A stretch of DNA of 48,678 bases from Acetatifactor muris (GCF_024623325.1 NZ_JANJZD010000034.1:1-48678), one strand, 5' to 3'. Shown: positions 33,134 to 43,357, counted from the stretch's first letter. Notes: generated from the sequence alone by a model not told the origin. Program-made: numbers and translations.

Positions 33134-35710
33134 TCAGCAGTCACAATGCCACCTTATGTCAATCTTCTGCCCTGCCCTGAGCGTAAATTTCCGCACTGTG
33201 TCAGCATATCGAAGTGTCACTTTTCTGTCTGTCCCGGACAGCAGTGTGATTTTTACCGGCGTTCCCTGTTCCCAGTACAAATCCAGAAGAATACCGCCTC
33301 TCACAGCAGCGCCTTCCAGCTTTCCCTCAGGCCACATTTTGGGCAGGGCCGGAAGCAGGCGGATGCAGTTCTCATGGCTCTGTATCAGCATCTCCATCAC
33401 CGCCATGGAGAAGCCTGTATTTCCGTCCAGTTCGTATACTTCCATGAAAGAACCTGCACCTCTGGTGGGTGGATGCATGACCAGCAGATTCCCGCCTGTA
33501 AGTATGGTCTGCATACTCACCAGATGACGGTATGCCTGATTGGCGTCTCCCAGTCTGGCACTGTAAAGTGCAAGCAGAGACCTGGCCCAGCCGGTGTCCT
33601 CCCAGTTCTCACAGGGTGTCAGTTTTGCCTTTATGGAGGCTGCCGCCGCTTTTGCCAGAGCGGGCGTCCCCTCTGTCGTAATCTGACCGTAAGGGAAAAG
33701 CCCCAGCAGGTGACTGGTATGTCTGTGCTGTAAATCTGCCGCTTCATAGTCATGGTTCCACTCAGCCAACGTTCCGTCCGGCAGAATTCTGTATGGCAGC
33801 AGCCTGGGCAGCGCTCTCTCCACCTGGCAAAGCATCTCTTCCCAATCCTGTCCCTGCCCGGTTCTCAGCTCACATCCTTTTTCTCCTTCGGCTTCCGATA
33901 CAGATTCCTTCTCCTGATCTGCTCTCAGCTCACATCCCCGGCTCCGCTCTGCTCCCGGTCCACCTCCCTGTCCTTCTCCGATTCCCAGTTCCCGGCATAT
34001 CTCCGCATACTGAAGAAACAGTTCCCGAATCATGACCATCTCATAGGTACATCCTGCGGATGCAAAATATTTCTTCCCGTTCACCCAAAAAGCATTCTCC
34101 GGTGAAATGGAAGGGCCTCCCACCAGATATCCATCTCTGTCTTCAAACAGATATTCCAGGAAAAAGGAAACCGCCTCCCCAATCACCAGCAGCGCCCGTT
34201 TTCTCAGGAAATCTCTGTCCTGTCCATAGCGATAATGCTCCATATAGTCGGATGCCTGCCAGATGCCTCCGGTGGGACAGGGGGAAAGAGATTCATTCCA
34301 GTAGGGGGCTGCATAGCCCCATGCGTTGGAGACCAGCTCTCCCACCCATCCGCTGTATCCATAGCATTTACGTGCGGTGAGGCGGCCATTGGGAATCAGG
34401 TGCTTTTCCATCCAGTCAAACAAAGGCTCATGGCATTCGCTCAGATGCCCCGGCTCGCTGATCCAGTAGTTCATCTGGGTATTGATATCCAGGTGCATGT
34501 CACAGGTCCAGCCGATCCGGCAGGCCACATCGTCATTCCATACCCCCTGAAGATGGGCTGGCATGGGAGAGTCCTGCCGGGAGGAGGACAGCAGCAGATA
34601 TCTGCCATACTGATACATCAGCTCTGTCAGACGCCTGTTGTCGCCTCCCTGCCGTACCTGGTCAAGCAGCTCCCCGGCACTCAGCTCTGCTATGGCTTCC
34701 TTTTGCCCTTTCCCGCAGTTCTGCTCCTGATTTCCATCCTGTTCCGCTTTCCTGCTTTGTTCTTCCCGCAGCTCCCAGACTTCTTCCCTCCACTGTCCCA
34801 GCTTCAGCCTCTGCCTGCCCATCAGCGCTCCGATATCGGCACTGTGGCGTTCCCGCAGGCCGGAATATTCCTCCAGTCCACGACACACACATCTCATCAC
34901 TGCTTCCCGTACATTTTCCGCCTTCTTCGCTTCCTCTGTTCCATTTTCATTTGTCCACACATCCATGCTCAGGTAAAGTACTACACATTTCGCTCCACAT
35001 ACCCTTATCCCGAACGACTCCTCTTTCAGGCTGAATTTTTCCGGGCATATCTGCTCTCCCCGGCTGTCTGCAGCACACAATTTTACCGCGCCATACAATC
35101 GGCTTCCCTCCGTACCGTCGCTGTGCACTGTCTCAAGCGCTGCTGTCTCAAAGCACAGTATCCCGTCGTCCCCCGCCCAGGTTCGGTAAGGATTACGGCC
35201 GCCGTCAAAAGAAACCGTAATTGTCATCTCCGCTCCTGTCTGTTCCATTCTGCAGGCAAACACATGATCTTCATGGGAAGTAAGGGCTTCCCGCAGATGA
35301 CGATTCCGGACGTTTCCATAACTGCATCCTGCAATTCCTCTGTCCAGATCCAGATATCTCCTGTAATCTGAGACTGGAGACTGGCCCTCTATCCCAATAT
35401 GAAGCTTTCCCACCGGCAGATTGGTGCCATAGTTTCCTCTCTTACCCATGAGCCTTCCGGTCTGCCTGTATATTTCTTCATAGTCCCCTTCCAGAGCCGC
35501 TTTTCTGGACGCCGCAAAGGCTTCGGCTCCTTTCTCCGGATAGGGATCCACATTGCCCGAACCGGAAAAAAAAGCCCCATGAGACAGCTCCACGATTTCC
35601 TCCCCCGGACGCCCATAAATGACCTGTCCCATAAAACCATTTCCCAGGAGGCATCCCTGCTGCCAGCTCTCCGCCCAGGTATCAAATAAGATTCTGTTCC
35701 CTTCTTCCAT
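33134..35710 (-). CDS. Glycoside hydrolase family 95 (alpha-L-fucosidase type), cytoplasmic
   Basis: The 858-residue enzyme has the GH95 layout: an N-terminal beta-sandwich (WAESWQQGCLLGNGFMGQVIYG), a linker, the (alpha/alpha)6 barrel with HLQGVWND, DMHLDINTQMNYW carrying the paired Asn of the family, SISPENAFW, and HRHTSHLLGLFP, and a C-terminal beta-domain. GH95 enzymes remove alpha-1,2-linked fucose (some alpha-L-galactose) by inversion. There is no signal peptide, so it should act on imported oligosaccharides. An insertion near 580-625 holds an imperfect repeat (GCELRADQ, GCELRTGQ) and a second Gln/Glu-rich one lies near 300-335. It is the last gene of the importer operon, separated by about 220 bases and a hairpin. 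Confidence 0.92.
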   Translation of the reverse strand: MEEGNRILFDTWAESWQQGCLLGNGFMGQVIYGRPGEEIVELSHGAFFSGSGNVDPYPEKGAEAFAASRKAALEGDYEEIYRQTGRLMGKRGNYGTNLPVGKLHIGIEGQSPVSDYRRYLDLDRGIAGCSYGNVRNRHLREALTSHEDHVFACRMEQTGAEMTITVSFDGGRNPYRTWAGDDGILCFETAALETVHSDGTEGSRLYGAVKLCAADSRGEQICPEKFSLKEESFGIRVCGAKCVVLYLSMDVWTNENGTEEAKKAENVREAVMRCVCRGLEEYSGLRERHSADIGALMGRQRLKLGQWREEVWELREEQSRKAEQDGNQEQNCGKGQKEAIAELSAGELLDQVRQGGDNRRLTELMYQYGRYLLLSSSRQDSPMPAHLQGVWNDDVACRIGWTCDMHLDINTQMNYWISEPGHLSECHEPLFDWMEKHLIPNGRLTARKCYGYSGWVGELVSNAWGYAAPYWNESLSPCPTGGIWQASDYMEHYRYGQDRDFLRKRALLVIGEAVSFFLEYLFEDRDGYLVGGPSISPENAFWVNGKKYFASAGCTYEMVMIRELFLQYAEICRELGIGEGQGGGPGAERSRGCELRADQEKESVSEAEGEKGCELRTGQGQDWEEMLCQVERALPRLLPYRILPDGTLAEWNHDYEAADLQHRHTSHLLGLFPYGQITTEGTPALAKAAAASIKAKLTPCENWEDTGWARSLLALYSARLGDANQAYRHLVSMQTILTGGNLLVMHPPTRGAGSFMEVYELDGNTGFSMAVMEMLIQSHENCIRLLPALPKMWPEGKLEGAAVRGGILLDLYWEQGTPVKITLLSGTDRKVTLRYADTVRKFTLRAGQKIDIRWHCDC

Positions 35711-35862
35711 TTCTTCCCTTCCTCTGTCAAACTATTATAATAATTCTACCTGCGCAAGCTGCAGCCACAGCTGCCACGGTTCCTGCCAGGCTTTGGCATC
35801 GTCCTGATTCCATTTCCATCTTACGACGACTTTCCTGTCATGTAAAGTACCGGTAACAGTTA

Positions 35863-35899
35863 AAAGTACCGGCTGCCGCAGAACATCCGCAGCAGCCGG
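35863..35899 (-). terminator. Hairpin after the sugar-binding lipoprotein gene
   Basis: CCGGCTGC and GCAGCCGG (35899-35892, 35876-35869) form an 8-bp stem with further inner pairing, followed by TACTTTTAAC. The T run is short, so termination is probably partial and GH95 may still be co-transcribed. Confidence 0.6.
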
Positions 35900-35933
35900 C
35901 TCTCAATTTCTCTTACATTCAGCCTGTTTCGTA

Positions 35934-37715
35934 TTATTCGTACTCTTTTACAATCTCAAGCGCTTTCTCCCATTCCTGGGTGTAATACGCTGTCACATCA
36001 TCCAGGCCAAGCTGTTTTGCCTGCTCCGTCATGGTGCTCCACAGGGACTCGAATTCCGCCTCGTCCGCAGCATACACCATCTGCCAGGAGTACTTCTTGA
36101 CAATCTCACCGATCTGGGTAATCACGATTTCCAGGTCGTCTCCTGCAGGCGTAATCATATTCACGGCCTGGGTGGAATCTGCAATCATGTCTCTGGGCTC
36201 CAGATACTCTGCCAGGACATTGACGCCGCCCATCATCTCGTTCACTTCCTGCTTCATCAGAGTGGGATTTCTCCGCAGCCAGGAAGGCCAGTAACGATAG
36301 CTCATGGTATAACCGCTATCCATAACAGTGGCAGCCTGAGGCCCCAATGTATTAAAGCTGTACGCACCGTCTCTGAACGCACCGCCGCCAATGTCTTCCG
36401 GCATCAGAAGTTCCGTATTCTGTGTTACAATATCCTCTTCGATCACATAAGGCTCGCCGTTTTCATCAAAGTCCCAGATCACGCCCTGAGGACCGTTGGT
36501 CAGATAGGAACAGACTTCCGGATCATACATCCAGTTCAGCAATTCCAGAACCGCATCCAGATTCTTGGTATCCTTTGCAATGGCAAAATACCAGTTACGG
36601 CCGATGGTCTGTTCCGGTGCATTGTAAAGCTTCATATCATTTGCAACCACACTTGCCATGCCGTCCACTTTTTCCTCATTGTTCTGGTTATCTGAGGTAT
36701 AGCTGCCCGACAGCCAGGAGAACCAGGAGAACATTACCCGGCCTGCACTGAATTTCGCTTCCACATCGCTGTAAGTCTGTGACATGGAATCCGGGTCCAG
36801 AAGGCCTCTCTGATTTGCGTCAAAATAGAATTTCAGCGCTCTCTTATAAAAGCTGTCATCTGCCAGCAGGGATTTGGTTTCTCTGGTCAGAATATTGGTC
36901 TCCATCAGAGGAGACACATACTCCGTGTCAATTCCGTACATGAAGGACAATGTGGAAATCTCCAGGGCACTTACATTATCCCAGTCAGAGAACAGGGAGA
37001 AGCCGTACACTTTTTCTCCTGCCTCTGTGGCAGGTTTATATTCCACCATCTTCTCCACTACGTCCAGGTAATCTTCCAGGGTTCCGATCTCCGGTTTCCC
37101 CACCTGCTTATAAGCATCCCACTGAAGCATGGGCACCCAGTTCAGAGAGTTATAGGCGGTAGGTCCGATTGCCACAGGCATCAGATACAGATGTCCCGTG
37201 TCATTGCTGGTGAAATCCTGAGAATATTTCACAGCGTTGGCATACATCTCGTTCTCGAAAATGTTGGGCAGCTTGTCCTTGTACTCATCCAGGGGAAGAA
37301 GCAGATCCGCATCCATTGCAAGCTGTGCCTGATCCAGTCCTTTCAGTCCCACCAGATCCGGCAGCTGTCCTGCCACAAGATACTGCTGCAGCTTTGTCTC
37401 CACCTCATTGCCAGTGGGATCAAAATCAATCTTCAGCTTCAGGTCATCATACAGCTTCTTTGCACCCCAGCCCTGCCAGATTCCGGACTCGCCGGTGACT
37501 GACTGCATCACGAAAGCGGACACCGTTGTCTCCTCCCTCTCGGCGGGAGCCGCATCAGAGCTCTCCTTGCTTTCTTCCGCCCCCCCAGAAGCCTGGGTCT
37601 GCGAAGAGGAACTCCCTGTCTCACTGCCGCCGGCTTCCGATCCGGTATCTCCGCAGGCTGTCACTGATAATGCCATTACCGATGCCAGCAATGCTGCCAA
37701 TAACTTTTTCTTCAT
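35934..37715 (-). CDS. Sugar ABC transporter binding lipoprotein (family 1)
   Basis: The 593-residue lipoprotein has a signal peptide with lipobox LSVTAC, a Gly/Ser/Glu-rich linker to about 60, and an extracellular solute-binding domain of the LplA/YtcQ kind (for example VAGQLPDLVGLKGLDQAQLA and VLELLNWMYDPEV). Such proteins deliver oligosaccharides to LplB/LplC permeases. With GH95 downstream, fucosylated glycans are the likely cargo; this is inferred. No ATPase lies nearby, as is usual: these importers share an MsmX-type ATPase encoded elsewhere. GGAGGTTTAAGC precedes the ATG. Confidence 0.94.
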   Translation of the reverse strand: MKKKLLAALLASVMALSVTACGDTGSEAGGSETGSSSSQTQASGGAEESKESSDAAPAEREETTVSAFVMQSVTGESGIWQGWGAKKLYDDLKLKIDFDPTGNEVETKLQQYLVAGQLPDLVGLKGLDQAQLAMDADLLLPLDEYKDKLPNIFENEMYANAVKYSQDFTSNDTGHLYLMPVAIGPTAYNSLNWVPMLQWDAYKQVGKPEIGTLEDYLDVVEKMVEYKPATEAGEKVYGFSLFSDWDNVSALEISTLSFMYGIDTEYVSPLMETNILTRETKSLLADDSFYKRALKFYFDANQRGLLDPDSMSQTYSDVEAKFSAGRVMFSWFSWLSGSYTSDNQNNEEKVDGMASVVANDMKLYNAPEQTIGRNWYFAIAKDTKNLDAVLELLNWMYDPEVCSYLTNGPQGVIWDFDENGEPYVIEEDIVTQNTELLMPEDIGGGAFRDGAYSFNTLGPQAATVMDSGYTMSYRYWPSWLRRNPTLMKQEVNEMMGGVNVLAEYLEPRDMIADSTQAVNMITPAGDDLEIVITQIGEIVKKYSWQMVYAADEAEFESLWSTMTEQAKQLGLDDVTAYYTQEWEKALEIVKEYE

Positions 37716-37799
37716 GCTTAAACCTCCATCTTTCTTTATAGTCTTTATGATAAAGCAGCTGCCTGCTTTTATCCGGTTTCATTTTCTTCCGGCCTTTTA

Positions 37800-38732
37800 C
37801 TAACCTTTGACCGCTCCAATCATCATACCTTTGACAAAATACTTCTGGAAGAAAGGATATACCACCAGGATCGGCAGAATCGTCACGATACACACCGTAT
37901 ATTTGATTGTCAGCGGCGACAGCATGGTGGCCGGATTCATCTCGGCCATCATTTCCGGATTCTCGCGGGCAATCTCCGCCAGCGTATTGGCCTCCTTCAG
38001 ATAGCGGTACAGCACATACTGTAATGTCTGAAGATCGCGATTCTTGGTGTACAGTACTGTATCCATCCAGTTGTTCCACTGTCCCACCGCCGAGAATACG
38101 GCGATCGTGGCCAGTATGGGCTTGCAGAGAGGCATGACAATTCTCAGGAACCGCACCATATATCCGGCCCCGTCAATCTCCGCCGACTCCTCCAGAGACT
38201 GGGGCAGAGATTCCATGTAGGTCTTCACAAGAATCAGGTTAAAAGGCGTCACACAGCAGGGCAGAATATACACCCAGAAAGTGTCGTATATTCCGATGGT
38301 TCTGTAAGTCAGGAAAGTGGGAATGACACCTGCGCTGAAATACATGGTTATAATGACAAAGCGATAAAATATTTTCTTATGCCAGTATTCTTCCCTGGAA
38401 AAACAATAGGCAGGAAACGCGGCACAGATGATTGTAAAAATCGTGCCCAGCACTGTCCTTGCCAGGGATACCATGGCGGCACCCGGCAGTTCTTTCAGGG
38501 ACAATACCTTTACATAGTTTGCAAAATGAATTCCCCTGGGAATAAATCTGATTCTTCCTGTGGCCACCAGAGAATTGTCACTGATGGTGTTGATAAATAT
38601 GTAGTAAAAAGGATAGATACAAATCAGCGTAAAAATCCCGAATATCAGACAAATCACAATATCTGTGATGTGGTCGCGCCACGTCCGTTTCTCCACGGAA
38701 CGGATATCCTCTTCTTTCTTTTTCCCAGCCAT
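37800..38732 (-). CDS. Sugar ABC permease, LplC/YtcP type
   Basis: The 310-residue permease has six predicted helices and the coupling loop EESAEIDGAGYMVRFLRIVMPLCKPILAT of carbohydrate uptake permeases (EAA motif). It ends YFVKGMMIGAVKG, typical of LplC/YtcP. The ATG at 38732 follows AAGGAGACATT; a longer frame upstream has no ribosome binding site. It lies 44 bases after the LplB-type gene, its partner in the membrane heterodimer. Confidence 0.94.
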   Translation of the reverse strand: MAGKKKEEDIRSVEKRTWRDHITDIVICLIFGIFTLICIYPFYYIFINTISDNSLVATGRIRFIPRGIHFANYVKVLSLKELPGAAMVSLARTVLGTIFTIICAAFPAYCFSREEYWHKKIFYRFVIITMYFSAGVIPTFLTYRTIGIYDTFWVYILPCCVTPFNLILVKTYMESLPQSLEESAEIDGAGYMVRFLRIVMPLCKPILATIAVFSAVGQWNNWMDTVLYTKNRDLQTLQYVLYRYLKEANTLAEIARENPEMMAEMNPATMLSPLTIKYTVCIVTILPILVVYPFFQKYFVKGMMIGAVKG

Positions 38733-38776
38733 AATGTCTCCTTTCTGAGCTCCCGTACAATCAGGGGGCATTTACA

Positions 38777-39712
38777 CTAAAATATGGATGATCCTCTGAT
38801 TTTTTTAGACAAAGTGTTTGCCACAAATACCAGGAGTACACTGATCAGAGACTTCCACATGCCCACCGCCGTCGCATAGGAAATGTTCCCCTGCTGCAAA
38901 CCATAGCGATATACATACAAATCCAGCACTTCAATGTAATCCTGGGTCATGGCATTGGAAAATACCAGGTACTGGTCAATTCCGTTATTGATAATATTCC
39001 CAATCTGCAGAACAAACATGACAAAAAAGGTTGGTATCAGATGAGGTGTGGTAATATGCCACATCTTCTGAAATCTGCCCGCCCCGTCAATATTGGCCGC
39101 CTCATAGATTTCGGAATCAATGGAAGTAATCGCGGAGATATAAACGATGGCGCCCCATCCCAATCCCTTCCACAGGTGATACCCCAGCATCTTCAGCCAC
39201 ATATGACTTGTGGAAGTCAGAAAATTTGTGGGTGTGGTAAGAATCCCGGCGCCCACCAGTATGTTGTTCAGCAGGCCTTCTGTGGAAAACAGGGCAAAGA
39301 AAGCCGCATACACCAGAACCCAGCTGATAAAATTGGGAATGGTAGTCAGTGTCTGCACGATTTTACGGTATCCCTTCCACCTGATTTCCATGAGGAACAT
39401 GGCGAAAATCATGGGAAGAATCATAGTCGCCATATAAAGCAGATTGATACCCAGTGTATTTCTCATCACTCTCCCAAACTGATCTCTGAGCACCGGATTG
39501 TTGAACGGCGCGATAAACCATTTGAATCCCACGAATTCACAGTCAAGCAGCGCCTTTCCCGGCTTGTAATTGAAAAATGAATAGGACCATCCTGCCAATG
39601 GCAGATAGGAGAAGATCAGGATTCCTGCCAGGAACGGCAGCGACAGAAGAAACAGTCGGAACCCGGCTTTATCCCGGGGCGATTTCTTCTTCACAGCATT
39701 TGTTTTCTGCAT
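38777..39712 (-). CDS. Sugar ABC permease, LplB/YteP type
   Basis: The 311-residue permease has a basic leader, helix 1 (FLLSLPFLAGILIFSYLPL), five further helices and the coupling loop YEAANIDGAGRFQKMWHITTPHLIPTF. It ends SKKIRGSSIF, a typical LplB/YteP tail. It is the first gene of the importer operon, divergent from the yesM-like kinase. AGAGGTGTGAAGAGAT precedes the ATG. Confidence 0.95.
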   Translation of the reverse strand: MQKTNAVKKKSPRDKAGFRLFLLSLPFLAGILIFSYLPLAGWSYSFFNYKPGKALLDCEFVGFKWFIAPFNNPVLRDQFGRVMRNTLGINLLYMATMILPMIFAMFLMEIRWKGYRKIVQTLTTIPNFISWVLVYAAFFALFSTEGLLNNILVGAGILTTPTNFLTSTSHMWLKMLGYHLWKGLGWGAIVYISAITSIDSEIYEAANIDGAGRFQKMWHITTPHLIPTFFVMFVLQIGNIINNGIDQYLVFSNAMTQDYIEVLDLYVYRYGLQQGNISYATAVGMWKSLISVLLVFVANTLSKKIRGSSIF

Positions 39713-39766
39713 ATCTCTTCACACCTCTTATTCTGTTAATTTGCACACCATCTGTTTACACAGCAC

Positions 39767-39796
39767 ATTATATCCGCAATCTTTTGACAAAGTAAA
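39767..39796 (-). promoter_or_regulatory. Probable promoter of the sugar importer operon
   Basis: On the minus strand TTTACT (39796-39791), 18 bases, TATAAT (39772-39767), about 55 bases before the LplB-type start. The weak -35 box would suit an activator such as the YesN-type regulator. The AT-rich gap 39797-39930 is the likely site of its binding and of the divergent kinase promoter. Confidence 0.6.
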
Positions 39797-39974
39797 TTGA
39801 ACAAATTCTTAAACATTGTACATTTTAACAATAAATAATTGACATTGCATTTATTCTTAATAAGTGCAAATATTCCAGAATTTTATTACTTTTCAGCTTT
39901 TCCATTTCTATGGTAAAATATCTTTATCCCGGGCGTCATCCGGATTCCGCAGAACAGTGCAGGAGGGATATCCA

Positions 39975-41735
39975 ATGAAGCACAAAAGATATACTGAAAA
40001 AAGTTATGGCTTCTTTTCCAGAATGCTGCTCGTCTGCACTGCTCTGCTGACAGCCTTTTCCATTATATCCAGTGTGATTGTAAGCCATCTTTCCAGTCGT
40101 TACGAACAGACACTGTATCTGAAGTCTTACGACCTTGCGGCCGCCAATCTGCTGGAGGCCTTTGACAGCCGTGTGGCTGATTTCAATATCCTGGCCGGCA
40201 AATTTCTGTCAGACGGTCAATGCGATCCCCGTCTCTGCGCTCTGCTGGAAACACCTTCTTATGAGGAAATTCCTGCGGAAACACGAAACTACTGTACCCG
40301 GCTTCTGGCGGGTATCTGCAGAGATGACCGATATCTGCGGGGCTTTCTCATTTTTTCCCCCGAAAAAGAAACGCTTTATTACTATACGGAATCCAGATCA
40401 TATCTCTTCCATACCACGCCTCCCGAAGTCCGGACTCTGGTCCCTTTCTCCGGAAGTCTCCTGGATCTGGACACTGTCGGCCGGCTGGTAGCCGCCTGTG
40501 ACAGAGAATCCGCAGGATACAGCGCCTTTTACGGTATGGCCGCAACATTGTACCATAGTCCGGTTGCCCCCCTGGGCTACATGATTCCCCTGTATTCCAC
40601 ATCGGAATATACAGATATTCTGTCCAATTATGACCTGAAGGAACAAAGTGCCTTCCTCATCACAGACGAGGCCGGGAATCTTTTCTTCCATTCCAATCCC
40701 GGACTGTCACTGAATGAGGATAGCTGTTATACTGATACTCTCCGCAACAGTAAATATGGCTTCCAGGTAACTTACTATACCAGAAAATACGGAATTCCCA
40801 TAAGCTCCGTCACCTGCATGATTATTCTGTTCGCCGTGCTGGTGACTCTGTTCTCCTTTTTCCTGTATTACGTTACTTATTATCTTTCACACCGAAATAT
40901 ATACAGAATTCTGGATGGCATGAAGCGCTTTTCCCTAAACGATCTCACTTACCGGATTGAAAAGCCCTCCGGCCATAATGAATTCACCCAGATCATCGAC
41001 GGTTTCAACACCATGTGCGAAGAGCTCCAGCGCAATGTGGAGCTTTCCTATGTCTATGAGCTGCAGCAGAAAAAAAGCGAGCTGTACGCCCTGCAGACCA
41101 GCATAAACCCGCACTTTCTCTACAATACTCTGGAAATCATCCGGACACAGATTCTCAGTCTGAAGCCAGCTGACGCATCCCAGATGATACTGCTGCTGTC
41201 CAGAATCTATCGGAACCAGATTACATCCAGCATGTTCATTACCTTAGGCCAGGAAGTCGAGCTCTGTGAAAATCTCATGCTCCTCTACCAGTATCGTTTC
41301 CAGAATTTTGAGTATGAATTTGACATGGATGGACAGATATCCCGTTATGCTCTGCCGAAAAATACCCTGCAGCCGCTGATAGAAAACTATTTTGTCCACG
41401 GCATTGTGACGGAGCGCCAGGATAATCTGTTTTTCCTGTCCATCAAATCCTCTCTCCGTCAGGAAAAACATTATATTCATATGACGCTGGGCAATAACGG
41501 ACATCCCATCTCCGAGGAACGCATACAGATGCTGGAAGAAAAGTTGCAGTCCGACTCTTACACCAAAGAAGATACCGTGGGTTTCGCACTGACCAATGTA
41601 AACAGCCGTATGCGCATTGTCTTTCAGGAAGATTACAGCATGCATATCAGTTCCGGTAAAGAGGACATGCAGTTTCAGATTGAGTTACATTTCCCGGCCA
41701 TGACGGCAGAACAGCTGAAAGCGCCGTTTTTATAG
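39975..41735 (+). CDS. YesM-family sensor histidine kinase
   Basis: The 586-residue kinase has helix 1 (about 15-38), an extracytoplasmic sensor of some 230 residues, helix 2 (about 272-295), a HAMP region, the His_kinase domain with SINPHFLYNTLEIIRTQIL (phospho-acceptor His) and an ATPase domain with NTLQPLIENYFVHGI. YesM kinases sense extracellular sugars, often with the binding protein. The ATG at 39975 follows GCAGGAGGGATATCCA; an upstream extension lacks a signal-anchor. It is paired with the YesN-type regulator after a 51-base gap and divergent from the importer it most likely controls. Confidence 0.94.
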   Translation: MKHKRYTEKSYGFFSRMLLVCTALLTAFSIISSVIVSHLSSRYEQTLYLKSYDLAAANLLEAFDSRVADFNILAGKFLSDGQCDPRLCALLETPSYEEIPAETRNYCTRLLAGICRDDRYLRGFLIFSPEKETLYYYTESRSYLFHTTPPEVRTLVPFSGSLLDLDTVGRLVAACDRESAGYSAFYGMAATLYHSPVAPLGYMIPLYSTSEYTDILSNYDLKEQSAFLITDEAGNLFFHSNPGLSLNEDSCYTDTLRNSKYGFQVTYYTRKYGIPISSVTCMIILFAVLVTLFSFFLYYVTYYLSHRNIYRILDGMKRFSLNDLTYRIEKPSGHNEFTQIIDGFNTMCEELQRNVELSYVYELQQKKSELYALQTSINPHFLYNTLEIIRTQILSLKPADASQMILLLSRIYRNQITSSMFITLGQEVELCENLMLLYQYRFQNFEYEFDMDGQISRYALPKNTLQPLIENYFVHGIVTERQDNLFFLSIKSSLRQEKHYIHMTLGNNGHPISEERIQMLEEKLQSDSYTKEDTVGFALTNVNSRMRIVFQEDYSMHISSGKEDMQFQIELHFPAMTAEQLKAPFL

Positions 41736-41786
41736 GGTGTGTGCGCCCCGGGCTGTTTGTACAGCGATTTAATCAGGAGGTTAACT

Positions 41787-43304
41787 ATGTATAAGGCAGT
41801 AATTGTAGATGATGAACCACTGATCGTAGACGGTCTTGTAAATGCGATAGAATGGACCGGATTTCACATTGAGCTGGGGCTTGCCACCACGGATCCCCAG
41901 GCCGCTCTGGATTATTGTCTGGAAAATCCAGTGAACATTGTTATAGCCGACGTATCCATGCCTGTCATGAACGGTCTGCAGCTGATTCAGAAAATCAAGA
42001 AGGCCAAGCCTTCTGTCTTCTGTATCATCCTCAGTGCCTATCAGAATTTTGAGTATGCCAGAACGGCACTCCGCTATGGCGCCGAAAATTATCTGCTCAA
42101 ACCCCTGGACCCCGATGAGCTCTCTGACACTATCAGCCAGATTATCAATCATATCAAAGAAAGGGAACAGCTGAATATTACCTACGGCCGTTCCATGATG
42201 ACTTTCCGCAATGCCTTTACCGAGCAATGGCTGAAGAACCTTGTAAGCAATGCGGAATTGTCCACAAAGGCCGAGCTTCTGGGCATCAATCTGGATGCTC
42301 CGGGGTTTACAGCCACCGTTTTTTCCTGTTCCAGAGGCGGGGAAATCATGATGTCCCGTTTCTTTGATTTTCTGCTTCAGTATCTCCCCGGTCACTATAC
42401 CGGCAATTTTTTCTTCGAGACACCGCTGAGGCTGGTGGGGGTATTGTCCCCCATCTCCCCGGACGAGGCAGATACGGAAACATTTCTGGCTCTGGTCCTG
42501 AAATCGGCAGCCTCCAACGGAATCCGGGTATTTGCCAGCATAGGCAATACGGTCAGAGATTACAGTCAGGTATACCAGAGTTACCATCAGGCGGACAGAA
42601 TGGCTTTTCTGGAATATTCCCGAATGCCTTTTGTCTTCTTCCGGGATCTCCCGGGTCTTGAAGAGGCGGCCACAGGTGCTCTGGAAGCTTATGACAGACA
42701 GTGCGGCCACAGCGCTGCTCTGGAGCGTTTATTCCTGCAGTATGTCCCTGAACTTGGCTGCTATTCTGTTCTGTCAAAACGGATTGCCGCTCTCTGCAAA
42801 AAAGAATATGAACTGTGGGACAAAAACCCGGAGCTCATAGAGTCTCTGTCTCTCCTGCCGCTGTCGGAAAACCTTTTTGCCGGAGAAGCTGCTGACCGCA
42901 CTGCCTATTATGAGTTTACGCTGAAATTTCTGAAAAAAAGCGATCCTCTGCTTGCCAGACTGCAGCAGTCCATGTATCCCATGGTGGATGCCGTCATCAA
43001 GACCATACATGAATTTTCTGATAAAGATATCTCTCTGAAGACGCTGGCATTTAAGCTGAATGTGACGCCTTCTTATCTGGGTACGGTATTTCATCAGCAG
43101 ACAGGCTATTATTTCAATGATTATCTGACGGATGCCAGGCTGAAATACGCCGCCCATCTGCTGGAACACACCGATATGAAGATCAAGGACATTGTGGATA
43201 AAATAGGCTTTTCCAGCCAGACTTACTTCAACCGTTCCTTTAAGAGATACTTTGATACCTCTCCCATCAGTTACCGGCGTGACAAAAAAATCAGAAAACT
43301 TTGA
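41787..43304 (+). CDS. YesN-family response regulator (receiver plus AraC-type HTH)
   Basis: The 505-residue regulator has a receiver domain (phospho-acceptor Asp55 in VIADVSMP, conserved Lys in LLKPLDP), a long linker of about 270 residues, and a C-terminal AraC-type double helix-turn-helix (LKTLAFKLNVTPSYLGTVFH and IKDIVDKIGFSSQTYFNRSF). It should be phosphorylated by the adjacent kinase and activate the divergent importer and GH95 genes. ATCAGGAGGTTAACT precedes the ATG. Confidence 0.95.
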   Translation: MYKAVIVDDEPLIVDGLVNAIEWTGFHIELGLATTDPQAALDYCLENPVNIVIADVSMPVMNGLQLIQKIKKAKPSVFCIILSAYQNFEYARTALRYGAENYLLKPLDPDELSDTISQIINHIKEREQLNITYGRSMMTFRNAFTEQWLKNLVSNAELSTKAELLGINLDAPGFTATVFSCSRGGEIMMSRFFDFLLQYLPGHYTGNFFFETPLRLVGVLSPISPDEADTETFLALVLKSAASNGIRVFASIGNTVRDYSQVYQSYHQADRMAFLEYSRMPFVFFRDLPGLEEAATGALEAYDRQCGHSAALERLFLQYVPELGCYSVLSKRIAALCKKEYELWDKNPELIESLSLLPLSENLFAGEAADRTAYYEFTLKFLKKSDPLLARLQQSMYPMVDAVIKTIHEFSDKDISLKTLAFKLNVTPSYLGTVFHQQTGYYFNDYLTDARLKYAAHLLEHTDMKIKDIVDKIGFSSQTYFNRSFKRYFDTSPISYRRDKKIRKL

Positions 43305-43310
43305 TAACGC

Positions 43311-43337
43311 AAAAAAGTCAGCAATGCTGACTTTTTT
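43311..43337. terminator. Two-way intrinsic terminator
   Basis: AAAAAAGTCAGC and GCTGACTTTTTT form a perfect 12-bp inverted repeat around AAT, between the convergent regulator gene and the zinc-ribbon protein gene. A and T runs on both sides let it serve both strands. Confidence 0.92.
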
Positions 43338-43357
43338 ACTATGCTTCTCTGTAATTT

